55,034 nucleotides of DNA, taken from assembly GCF_003254275.1 (NCBI RefSeq), contig NZ_QKZK01000021.1, positions 4,483-59,516 on the forward strand, given 5' to 3'. Of this stretch, positions 1 to 6,955 are shown piece after piece (the first letter of the stretch is position 1; each line of letters opens with the position of its first letter). The notes under the pieces are model-generated. The model made no database searches. It saw only the letters and a list, made by a program, of their open reading frames with translations, and was not told the origin of the DNA. The position numbers were made by a program, and so were the translations under genes. Origin of the DNA: Breznakibacter xylanolyticus (GTDB lineage: Bacteria; Bacteroidota; Bacteroidia; Bacteroidales; Marinilabiliaceae).

Positions 1-78
1 GAGACGAAGAGAACAGATCTAAACGTCTTTCTTCATCTCATCCTCTGTCTCACCGTCTGGCGTCTTCTTCTCTTCCCT
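1..78 (+). repeat. Partial copy (A) of a dispersed palindromic repeat
   Basis: This stretch matches the second half of the repeat copy at 2843-2993 in the same orientation, and the reverse complement of 1856-1935. Shared blocks include GATCTAAACGTCTT and CTTCATCTCATCCTCTGTCTC. It is cut by the window edge, so the first half is probably just upstream. It ends about 30 bp before the start of the first gene. No coding sequence is seen in it. Confidence 0.8.
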
Positions 79-108
79 TAATGATATTGATTCATATCTC
101 ACATTGTC

Positions 109-1425
109 ATGAGGATGGTTTTATTCATTCGTACATACATTTGTGTCCTCTTTTGGGCGTCGATGTCCGTGGCAGTGGCTGCCCCGGCCGATTCGACGCG
201 CGTGGTGACCATGGGGCAGCACTCCTTTGTGCTCACACACCCCAACGACCTCGACCGGGTCTCTTTTCAAATCGACAGTGTGGTGCAGCTCATTCGCCGT
301 GAGCGGCAGCAGGTGGTCAACGCCTACCTGCGCGAAGGTTTTGTGCCGGCCGGCCCCCTGAAAATTGAGTATCCCCGGCTGATTCACTACAACGCCTTTG
401 AGGGATGGAAGGCCGGCTTGGGCTTGTGGACCGACTCGGCCGTGTGTCGCTCCCTGTCGGTGGGCGGCTATGGCACTTACAGCTTTCGCCGCCGGGCGTG
501 GCTCTATGGCGGGGGCATGCGTTGGGAGATGCACGCGCCGTCGGCTTCGCGGTTGCAGGTGATGATGGTGCACGACTATCAGGCCACGGGCAGCCTGTCG
601 TTTTTGCCCGAGCCCGATGCGCCCCGTCGGCTCGAGCTGGGGCATTTCCTCACCGAAACCATGGATTTGTCGCGGGGGGTGGAGGTGCAGCTCTCGCGTC
701 GGGTGGCACCCCGTTTGTCGCTGGCGCTGGGGTATGCCTTTCGGGATGTGGAGCCGTTGGTGTCTTATGTGTTTGCGACAGAGGCGGGGGTGCCCGCTGC
801 TTACGAGTTGCATCAAGGGGGCGTGCAGGGTGCCTGGGCTTCGCCAGGGACGGGTCGTGGCTGGCATTCGGCCGTGGCTGGCAACGTATGGCTGGGCTCG
901 GGACAGCAGGACGCTCGCTTTCATTACGCGAAAATGGAATTGGGCCTGTGGCAAAGCCTAAAGTGGACGGTGCGCCACACCTCGTCGGTGCATGCCCGGG
1001 CGGCCATGCTCGTCGGCAACGTGGTGCCCCCGGCATTGTATTACAGCCAGATGGGATCGTACAAGCCGGTGGGGGTGTATGTGCCCGGCTCGTTTGCCAC
1101 CATGCGCCTGAACGAGTTTGTGGCCGACCGGATGGTGGCTTTCTTTTTTGAACATGCCTTGGCGTTGTGGCATTCGCCCAACCTCGACAAGGTGCCGGTG
1201 GCGCGCTTGCAATTCAATTATGGTTTGGGGCAGATGTCGCGACAGCCGGCCGTTTCGATGGCCGACTTCCCGCGCGGCTTTGCCGAAGGCGGGCTGGTGA
1301 TTGATAATTTGTTGCGCCTGGGGCTGCTGCAATACGGCGTGGCGGCTCATTATCGTCTGGGCCACGAGGCCTTTGATGCGCCCAAGGACAATTGGGCTTT
1401 TAAAATGGTGATTCGGTTTCGTTAA
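109..1425 (+). CDS. Secreted hypothetical protein, probably an outer-membrane beta-barrel
   Basis: The 438-residue product begins with a signal peptide: basic start, hydrophobic residues about 4-24, then Ala-Ala before PADSTR. The rest has alternating aromatic/polar stretches, many Gly and Tyr, and ends in Ile-Arg-Phe-Arg, as expected of an outer-membrane barrel strand. The last 150 residues recall the C-terminal barrel of the large DUF5686 family of Bacteroidota, but the protein is about half the length of those and lacks their N-terminal carboxypeptidase-regulatory domain, so this is only a resemblance. An ATG two codons downstream is an alternative start. It is followed after 10 bp by the YchJ-like gene and may be cotranscribed with it. 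Codon use is strongly GC-rich, which produces long meaningless antisense frames. Function unknown. Confidence 0.7.
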   Translation: MRMVLFIRTYICVLFWASMSVAVAAPADSTRVVTMGQHSFVLTHPNDLDRVSFQIDSVVQLIRRERQQVVNAYLREGFVPAGPLKIEYPRLIHYNAFEGWKAGLGLWTDSAVCRSLSVGGYGTYSFRRRAWLYGGGMRWEMHAPSASRLQVMMVHDYQATGSLSFLPEPDAPRRLELGHFLTETMDLSRGVEVQLSRRVAPRLSLALGYAFRDVEPLVSYVFATEAGVPAAYELHQGGVQGAWASPGTGRGWHSAVAGNVWLGSGQQDARFHYAKMELGLWQSLKWTVRHTSSVHARAAMLVGNVVPPALYYSQMGSYKPVGVYVPGSFATMRLNEFVADRMVAFFFEHALALWHSPNLDKVPVARLQFNYGLGQMSRQPAVSMADFPRGFAEGGLVIDNLLRLGLLQYGVAAHYRLGHEAFDAPKDNWAFKMVIRFR

Positions 1426-1435
1426 AATATTGGTG

Positions 1436-1831
1436 ATGGAAAAACTTTGTCCTTGTGGGTCGTTGCGTCCTTTCGATGCTTGTTGTGAGCCTGTTGTGCG
1501 GGGCTCAATGGCAGCCCCAACGGCGCAGGCGCTGATGCGCTCGCGTTATGTGGCCTTCACGCTGGCCGATGTCGATTACCTGATGCGCACCTGGCACCCC
1601 CGCTACCGCCCGGTGAGGGAGCGCAAGCAAATCAAGGCCTGGGCGGCTTCGGTAACGTGGGTGGGGCTGCAAATCATCGACGTGGTGGCCGGCACCGAAA
1701 CCGATGCCACCGGGGTGGTCGAGTTTAAAGCCACTTACCTCGAACGGGGCGTGCCCGCCGTCATTCACGAGCGTTCCTGCTTTGAGCGCGTCAACGGGGC
1801 GTGGGTGTACGTCAGGGGGGAGCACTTTTAA
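1436..1831 (+). CDS. ychJ: YchJ family protein (SEC-C motif)
   Basis: The 131-residue product opens with the SEC-C zinc-binding pattern CPCGS followed by a CC pair about 10 residues later. It continues with the YchJ core: ALMRSRYVAF, then an HPRYRP-like segment and a C-terminal ERSCFER/YVRGEHF stretch with an NTF2-like fold in known members. Length and order match the family (about 130-160 residues). The ATG at 1436 is preferred over an in-frame TTG at 1430 because the SEC-C motif lies immediately after it. The biochemical role of YchJ is not established; SEC-C motifs bind zinc and occur in SecA and in many uncharacterised proteins. The start is 10 bp after the preceding stop, suggesting one transcript. 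Downstream lies the palindromic repeat B. Confidence 0.85.
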   Translation: MEKLCPCGSLRPFDACCEPVVRGSMAAPTAQALMRSRYVAFTLADVDYLMRTWHPRYRPVRERKQIKAWAASVTWVGLQIIDVVAGTETDATGVVEFKATYLERGVPAVIHERSCFERVNGAWVYVRGEHF

Positions 1832-1855
1832 TGGGGGGGGAGCATTGTAATAGCG

Positions 1856-2007
1856 TGAAGAGAAGAAGACGCCAGACATTGAGACAGAGGATGAGATGAA
1901 GAAAGACTTTGAGATCAGTGCTTGTCGTCTCTTCAGTCTCATCTGTCTGTCTGATGTCTAAGAGTCTTCTTATCTTTTATCCGAATCGCACTCACCCAAT
2001 GGCATTG
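1856..2007 (-). repeat. Palindromic dispersed repeat, copy B (inverted relative to A and C)
   Basis: Reverse-complementing this stretch gives a sequence that aligns end to end with 2843-2993, with roughly five of six positions equal by eye and almost no gaps. The copy is itself an imperfect palindrome: the arm at 1874-1903 (AGACATTGAGACAGAGGATG...) pairs with the arm at 1928-1959 (...CATCTGTCTGTCTGATGTCT), so RNA or single-stranded DNA could form a long hairpin. One strand is purine-rich, the other pyrimidine-rich. It sits just after the YchJ-like gene. No ORF is present, so it is more like a MITE or REP-type element than an insertion sequence. Confidence 0.85.
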
Positions 2008-2075
2008 GATCTTGAATGATTAGTTTTTCCCTGTTGTTCGGTCATTTATTACAGGTGTTCGTTGTTGTTTGCCGT

Positions 2076-2083
2076 TAATTTTG
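2076..2083 (+). promoter_or_regulatory. Possible Bacteroidota -7 element
   Basis: TAATTTTG fits the TAnnTTTG form of the Bacteroidota -7 element and lies about 35 bp before the ATG of the DUF6250 gene. Several TTG triplets lie upstream (2062-2071), but none at the ideal distance, so only the -7 half is supported. Confidence 0.35.
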
Positions 2084-2118
2084 AATGTCACGCCCTGCGG
2101 TGCTGATGTTGTTGCACG

Positions 2119-2829
2119 ATGAACGCTTTTGTTATGAGGAATCCTTTATCTGTGGTTGTCGGTTTGTGCCTCCTGGTGTGTGGTGGCATCTCCGCTCAGT
2201 CGTCTGCCCGGTTGGGGCGGATTCTCTTTTCTGAAAATTTCAACGCGCCCCTCGATACTGCCCTGTGGCATGTCGAGATGGACTCACTGCCCGGCTCGTC
2301 GGTGACCTGTCGCGACGCATCTCTGGTGCTCGACACGCGCGGCGGGGTGACCGTGTGGCTCAAAAAGCCCCTCTCGGGCAATTATCGCATCACCTACTCC
2401 CGCCTGGTGGTGATGGACGGCGGCCCCAACGACCGCCTCTCTGATCTTAACCAGTTTTGGATGGCTTCTGACCCCCGCAATCCCAACCTCTTTACCCGCA
2501 AGGGCAAATTTGCCGAGTACGATTCACTGCTACTCTACTACGTGGGCATGGGCGGTAACTACAACGAAACCACCCGTTTTCGTAAATACATGGGCAACGG
2601 TGAGCGCCAATTGCTGCTCGAGAACAACCAGCCCGACCATCTCCTTAAAGCCAACCATCGTTACCGCATTTGCATCGAGGTGAAGGATGGTGTTTCTTCT
2701 TTTTTTGTCGATGGGGTCAAATTCTTCGAGTATGCCGATCCGGCGCCCATCCTCAGTGGCTTTTTCGGGTTCCGATCCACCTGGTCGCATCACGTGATTG
2801 ACGATTTGGTGGTTTATTCGTTTGATTGA
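2119..2829 (+). CDS. Secreted DUF6250 domain-containing protein
   Basis: The 236-residue product has a signal peptide (about residues 1-26, ending in SAQS). It then has one domain recognisable as DUF6250 from the order FSENFN, ALWHVEM, LNQFWMASDP and a C-terminal segment with FFVDG and GFFGFRSTWSHH. This is a concanavalin-like (jelly-roll) type fold by family resemblance and is typically found beside or fused to polysaccharide lyases and glycosidases of gut and environmental Bacteroidota. Whether it binds or cleaves sugar is not known to me. The neighbour at 3021 is a pectin-lyase-like secreted protein, which supports a role in rhamnogalacturonan use. The gene stands alone between two inverted copies of the palindromic repeat. 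Confidence 0.8.
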   Translation: MNAFVMRNPLSVVVGLCLLVCGGISAQSSARLGRILFSENFNAPLDTALWHVEMDSLPGSSVTCRDASLVLDTRGGVTVWLKKPLSGNYRITYSRLVVMDGGPNDRLSDLNQFWMASDPRNPNLFTRKGKFAEYDSLLLYYVGMGGNYNETTRFRKYMGNGERQLLLENNQPDHLLKANHRYRICIEVKDGVSSFFVDGVKFFEYADPAPILSGFFGFRSTWSHHVIDDLVVYSFD

Positions 2830-2842
2830 CGGGTTTGTCATG

Positions 2843-2993
2843 CAATGCCGTTGGGTGAGTGCTATTCGGATAACAGACAAGAAGATGCTTAGACATCAGA
2901 CAGACAGATGAGACTAAAGAGATGAAGAGAACCGATCTAAACGTCTTCTTCATTTTATCTTCTGTCTCAATGTCTGGCATCTTTTTCTCTTCA
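2843..2993 (+). repeat. Palindromic dispersed repeat, copy C
   Basis: This is the inverted partner of copy B, beginning at CAATGCC and ending at CTCTTCA. The DUF6250 gene lies between the pair. The inner arms AGACATCAGACAGACAGATG (from 2892) and the pyrimidine-rich stretch ending TCTGTCTCAATGTCT pair imperfectly. The end of the repeat is only 27 bp from the start of the lyase-like gene, so the element lies in that gene's promoter or leader region. Copy A stands in a similar place before the first gene. Confidence 0.85.
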
Positions 2994-3020
2994 ATAAATA
3001 AAATCAGATAATTATAGGTA

Positions 3021-5717
3021 ATGTCAATGAATCTGAATCTTTTTTTGGGATGGATGCTCGTGTGTGTCGGGCTGTTGTCCCCGGTTGCGCTGATGTCGCA
3101 ATCCACTCAGCCGCATGCTGTGGCCGTGACCTGGCTCGAAGACCCGGTCGATTCGTCTGCCACCGGGGTGACGTTTGGTGTCCCCTGGCCGAGGGGGGTC
3201 ATGGCGCGCGGGCGGCAGTTGGTGATGGTCGATTCGTTGCAGCATCGCACTGCGGTGCAAAGCTGGCCATTGGCTTTTTGGCCCGATGGGTCGGTCAAGT
3301 GGAGTGGCATTGCCGTGCCGCCGGTGCAGTCGGTGGGCAGGGGCTTGCAGTTGATGGTGGGCGACAGCGCCGCGGTGGCATCGCCATTGGTGGTGGTCGA
3401 AACCGATTCGCTCATCGACATTCGCACCGGAACCATGCGCACCACCCTCTGCAAGTCGGGGCGGGTGCTCATCGCGTCCATGTGGCGTGGCCACAGGCAG
3501 GTGGCTTGCGACGGCCGATTGGTGATGGTGTGTCAGGATGGCCTTGCCGACGATGGGGCTTCGGTGGTGTCGTCGGTGCCTTTCGAAGGCGAAATCACGC
3601 GGGTCACCCTTGAACAAAACGGCCCGGTGCGTGCCGTGGTGAAGGTCGAGGGGGTGCATACCGCTACCGGGCACAAGCATTGGTTGCCCTTTGTGGTGCG
3701 TCTCTATTTTTACGCCAACAGCGATCGGGTACGCATGATGCACACCATGGTGTACGATGGCGATGAGAACCACGATTTTATTCGTGGTGTGGGCGTGCGT
3801 TTTTCGGTGCCCATGATTGATGAGTTGCACAATCGTCATGTGCGTTTCGTGGGCGACAATGGCGGGGTGTTTGGTGAGGCTGTTCGCGGCATCACCGGTT
3901 TGCGTCGCCCTGCCGGTGACGACAACACATCGGCACAAATCGAGGGTCGCCCTACTTTGCCGCTGGATCAGTGGAACCCGCAGGTGGCCAAAGGGCTGCC
4001 TTATGTGCCCGTTTGGGGTGATTATAAATTGGTGCAGTTGGCGCCCAATTCTTTTCATATTTCAAAACGAACCGCTCAGGGATACGCCTGGATTGGGTCT
4101 GCAGTGGGCGATAAAGCTTCGGGAACAGGCTATGTGGGGGGCGTTTCGGGAGGGCTGGCTTTTGGGGTGCGTAACTTTTGGCAGTCGTTCCCCGGTCAAA
4201 TCGACATTCGTCGGGCCGGATCACCCATGGCCGAAGTGACGCTGTGGCTGTGGGCACCCGATGCCCAACCCATGGACATGCGTTTTTATCACGATGGCAT
4301 GGGGCAGGACGACTATGCCAAACAGTGGGAGGGGCTCGAAATCACCTACGAGGATTATGAACCCGGCTACAGTTCGCCCATGGGGGTGGCGCGTACGTCC
4401 GAGCTCTCCTTTTGGCCGGTTGACGCCACTCCTTCACGCCACGATTTGGTGCAGTTTGCCCACTCGGTATCCCTGCCGCCCGTGTTGATGCCCGACAGGG
4501 CTTACATGCAGTCGTGCGGCGTGTTTGGCCGCCTGTGGGAGGTGCGCAACGATGCGCATCCCCTGAAGATGCAAATCAATCAAAAGCTCGACCAAACCTT
4601 TGATTATTATTTAACGCAGCAACAACTGCACCACTGGTATGGTTTCTGGAATTATGGCGATGTGATGCACACTTATGATGCCGATCGTCATGTGTGGCGC
4701 TACGACGTGGGCGGCTTTGCCTGGGACAATTCCGAGCTCTCTACCGATTTGTGGCTGTGGTACTATTTTTTGCATTCGGGGCGTCCCGAAACCTTTCGTA
4801 TGGCCGAAGCCATGACCCGTCACACCGGCGAGGTGGATGTGCATCACCTGGGAGCCTTCGCGCCGTTGGGTTCTCGCCACAATGTGGTGCATTGGGGATG
4901 CAGTGCCAAGCAAATGCGCATCAGCACTGCTGCCAACCGCCGCTTCTATTATTACCTCACGGCCGACGAGCGGGTGGGCGACCTCATGGATGAGCAACTG
5001 GAGGCGCATCGCACGCTGCTGACGGTACAACCCTTGCGCAAGCGCGTGGCATACGGTTCCGGTCAACCGGCCGTGCCGGGCACGGTGTCGTTGAGCTTCG
5101 GAACCGATTGGGGAGCCATTTCGGCTGCCTGGCTCACCCGATGGGAGCGCTCGGGCGACGATCGCTATCGCCAGCGTCTCTTCAATAGCATGACCTCCAT
5201 CGCCGCACAACCCCGGGGTTTCTTTACCGGCGGTGCCCTGATGGATGTGGAGTCTGGCCAATTTGTGGTGTCGAAAGACAAAAAGGCCACGGTTTCGCAC
5301 CTCAGTGCCGTATTTGGTCTGGTGGAGGTGTGCGCCGAGTTAAACGATTTGATTGATTGCCCAGCGTTTGAGAAGGCCTGGTTACAATATTGCGAGTTTT
5401 ACAATGCTCCAGGCCATCTGCAACAAAAAGTGTTGGGAACCGACTTTGGTAAGATGGGGCTGCGGCAGGCGCATGCGCGTCTCACCGCCTACGCGGCTTT
5501 CAAAACCGGAAATGTGGCTTTGCGAGAGCGTGCCTGGAAGGAATTTTTTGAAGGGAAACCGTCTAGATCGCTCGCTTTCCCCGAATTGTCGGTGATAGAA
5601 GTGCCCTCGGTGCTGACGCCCGTCACTGAAGCGCCGGGAATATCGACTAACAGTACTGCGCAGTGGGGTTTGGCTGCCATTCAATGCATGGCGTTGATGG
5701 GAGAGGTGAGCGAGTAA
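3021..5717 (+). CDS. Exo-rhamnogalacturonan lyase family protein (PL26-like), secreted
   Basis: The product is 898 residues with a signal peptide (about 1-27, ending LMSQS). The N-terminal part has the pattern GVTFGVPWPRG followed by WPLAFWPDGSVKW, which I associate with the exo-rhamnogalacturonan lyase family around PL26. The middle and C-terminal parts hold Trp/Tyr/His-rich segments such as HHWYGFWNYGD, WDNSELSTDLWLWYY and VHHLGAFAP, typical of an alpha/alpha-toroid. Members remove disaccharide units from the end of rhamnogalacturonan I by beta-elimination. Length agrees with the family (about 850-950). The DUF6250 neighbour fits pectin use, but no SusC/SusD pair or regulator is in the window. 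Export to periplasm or surface is inferred. Family assignment is from memory of motifs, so exact activity is less sure than the family. Confidence 0.75.
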   Translation: MSMNLNLFLGWMLVCVGLLSPVALMSQSTQPHAVAVTWLEDPVDSSATGVTFGVPWPRGVMARGRQLVMVDSLQHRTAVQSWPLAFWPDGSVKWSGIAVPPVQSVGRGLQLMVGDSAAVASPLVVVETDSLIDIRTGTMRTTLCKSGRVLIASMWRGHRQVACDGRLVMVCQDGLADDGASVVSSVPFEGEITRVTLEQNGPVRAVVKVEGVHTATGHKHWLPFVVRLYFYANSDRVRMMHTMVYDGDENHDFIRGVGVRFSVPMIDELHNRHVRFVGDNGGVFGEAVRGITGLRRPAGDDNTSAQIEGRPTLPLDQWNPQVAKGLPYVPVWGDYKLVQLAPNSFHISKRTAQGYAWIGSAVGDKASGTGYVGGVSGGLAFGVRNFWQSFPGQIDIRRAGSPMAEVTLWLWAPDAQPMDMRFYHDGMGQDDYAKQWEGLEITYEDYEPGYSSPMGVARTSELSFWPVDATPSRHDLVQFAHSVSLPPVLMPDRAYMQSCGVFGRLWEVRNDAHPLKMQINQKLDQTFDYYLTQQQLHHWYGFWNYGDVMHTYDADRHVWRYDVGGFAWDNSELSTDLWLWYYFLHSGRPETFRMAEAMTRHTGEVDVHHLGAFAPLGSRHNVVHWGCSAKQMRISTAANRRFYYYLTADERVGDLMDEQLEAHRTLLTVQPLRKRVAYGSGQPAVPGTVSLSFGTDWGAISAAWLTRWERSGDDRYRQRLFNSMTSIAAQPRGFFTGGALMDVESGQFVVSKDKKATVSHLSAVFGLVEVCAELNDLIDCPAFEKAWLQYCEFYNAPGHLQQKVLGTDFGKMGLRQAHARLTAYAAFKTGNVALRERAWKEFFEGKPSRSLAFPELSVIEVPSVLTPVTEAPGISTNSTAQWGLAAIQCMALMGEVSE

Positions 5718-5728
5718 TGCTGGTAAAA

Positions 5729-5771
5729 AAAGAACGGCTACCCGAAGTGATGTTTCAGGTAGCCGTTCTTT
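5729..5771. terminator. Bidirectional rho-independent terminator
   Basis: A perfect 14-bp stem (5729-5742 with 5758-5771, AAAGAACGGCTACC) and a 15-nt loop are flanked by A-rich sequence on the left and T-rich sequence on the right. It lies between the convergent lyase-like gene (ends 5717) and the deformylase gene (ends 5789) and can serve both strands. Confidence 0.9.
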
Positions 5772-5788
5772 CTTTTTCTGAGACGCAA

Positions 5789-6349
5789 TTATTTTCCCGT
5801 GGCTGTTTTGATGCGGTAGCTCACGTCCACGTTTCCCTTGGTGATGTTGTTGAGCTTGCCTTTAATGAATTTCTTCTTCAGGGGCGAGAGGTGATCGACA
5901 AACATCTTGCCTTCAGTGTGGTCGTACTCGTGCATTATCACTCGTGCCGCGAAACCTTCAAATACTTCATCATGAGGGGTGAAATTTTCATCCACATATT
6001 GAATGCGGACTTTTGAAGGGCGCACCACGTCCTCACGAATGCCCGGCAGGCTGAGGCAACCTTCCGATTCAACAACTAATTCGCCATGTGTTTCAATAAC
6101 GTGAGCGTTGATGAAGACTTTTTTGAAGTCCTTCAGTTCCGGATAGTCTTCTTCCATGGGTGTGGCATCAATCACAAACAGGCGGATGGCCAGCCCTATT
6201 TGTGGTGCAGCCAAGCCCACGCCTTCGGCCTTGTACATGGTTTGCTTCATGTCGTCGATCAATTGCGACAAGCCTTCGTAATCTTTGGTAATATCTTCGG
6301 CGACCTTTCGTAATACCGGGTGACCGTAAACAACTACTGGTAAAATCAT
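5789..6349 (-). CDS. def: Peptide deformylase
   Basis: The 186-residue protein removes the formyl group from the N-terminal methionine of new proteins, in the cytoplasm at the ribosome. All three family motifs are visible: [10 protein letters not shown] (about residues 45-54), EGCLSLPG (about 95-102, with the metal-binding Cys) and the HEYDH box (about 140-144, two metal His and the catalytic Glu). Length is normal (about 170-190). It follows the yqgF/ruvX gene by about 48 bp on the same strand and is probably cotranscribed, a common arrangement in Bacteroidota. The bidirectional terminator at 5729-5771 ends it. Confidence 0.97.
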   Translation of the reverse strand: MILPVVVYGHPVLRKVAEDITKDYEGLSQLIDDMKQTMYKAEGVGLAAPQIGLAIRLFVIDATPMEEDYPELKDFKKVFINAHVIETHGELVVESEGCLSLPGIREDVVRPSKVRIQYVDENFTPHDEVFEGFAARVIMHEYDHTEGKMFVDHLSPLKKKFIKGKLNNITKGNVDVSYRIKTATGK

Positions 6350-6397
6350 TTTTTTATATCAAGTATCAGATTTTTATACTTCAGATCGATGCAAAGG

Positions 6398-6811
6398 TTA
6401 TCTTTTTGTTTCTAAATAGCTTTGCAAAATGATGGTGGCACTGATTTGATCCACCAGATTTTTGTTTTGGCGGGCTGTTTTTTTGAGCCCGGCATCCAGC
6501 ATGGTTTGAAAGGCCATTTTGGAGGTGAATCGTTCATCTACCCATTCAACAGGCAAGTGGGGATATTTGTTCTTCAGTCGGTTGACAAACGGGGTGATGT
6601 ATTTCATCGACTCCGAAATTTCGCCGGTGGTTTGCGTGGGGTAACCCACGACGATGCGCTCTACGGCTTCGGTTTGCAGGTACTTGTCCAAAAAATCAAA
6701 CAGTTGGTGCGTGGGCACGGTGGTGAGACCGTTGGCAATGATTTGCAGCGGGTCGGTTACTGCCAGACCTGTTTTCTTTTTTCCGTAATCGATTGCCAGT
6801 ATGCGTGCCAT
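6398..6811 (-). CDS. ruvX: Putative pre-16S rRNA nuclease / Holliday junction resolvase-like YqgF
   Basis: From the chosen ATG the product is 137 residues, the usual length of YqgF/RuvX. The RNase H-like fold is shown by the N-terminal ILAIDYGKKKTGLAV (Asp is the first catalytic carboxylate), IVVGYP in the middle, VEWVDERFTS (Glu/Asp pair) and the C-terminal DQISATIILQSYL (final Asp). The family matures the 5' end of 16S rRNA, and earlier names reflect its likeness to RuvC. The frame is open 15 codons further upstream, but the family always begins with MARILAIDYG, so 6811 is preferred. It precedes def in the same direction. Confidence 0.95.
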   Translation of the reverse strand: MARILAIDYGKKKTGLAVTDPLQIIANGLTTVPTHQLFDFLDKYLQTEAVERIVVGYPTQTTGEISESMKYITPFVNRLKNKYPHLPVEWVDERFTSKMAFQTMLDAGLKKTARQNKNLVDQISATIILQSYLETKR

Positions 6812-6903
6812 GTGAGTTGAATTGGCGCAAAAGTAATCATTTTTTGCAAGTTGCATTTGGTGAAAGCTGACTGTTTGTTGGGAGTCTCGGAGGATGAATA
6901 AAA

Positions 6904-6932
6904 AAAGTGCCCCATGAGTTATGGAGCACTTT
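6904..6932 (-). terminator. Rho-independent terminator of ppdK
   Basis: AAAGTGC-C-CCAT pairs with ATGG-A-GCACTTT (6904-6915 with 6921-6932, one C/A mismatch, 5-nt loop). Read on the minus strand, it is followed by a run of U from the A-run at 6899-6906. It lies 24 bp after the stop of the pyruvate phosphate dikinase gene. Confidence 0.8.
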
Positions 6933-6955
6933 GAAATAGAATTTAAAAAATCGGT

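Noticed and set aside
121-954. Long minus-strand open frame of 277 codons opposite the first gene
   Set aside because: It lies antisense to a gene with a clear signal peptide and GC-rich codon use, has low-complexity His/Pro/Arg-rich sequence and resembles no family.
3024-4058. Minus-strand open frame of 344 codons opposite the lyase-like gene
   Set aside because: A His/Pro/Arg-rich translation of the antisense strand of a GC-rich gene; the plus strand has a signal peptide and family motifs.
5663-6016. Plus-strand frame of 117 codons over the terminator and the deformylase gene
   Set aside because: It is antisense to def, which has all its motifs, and runs through the stem-loop terminator.
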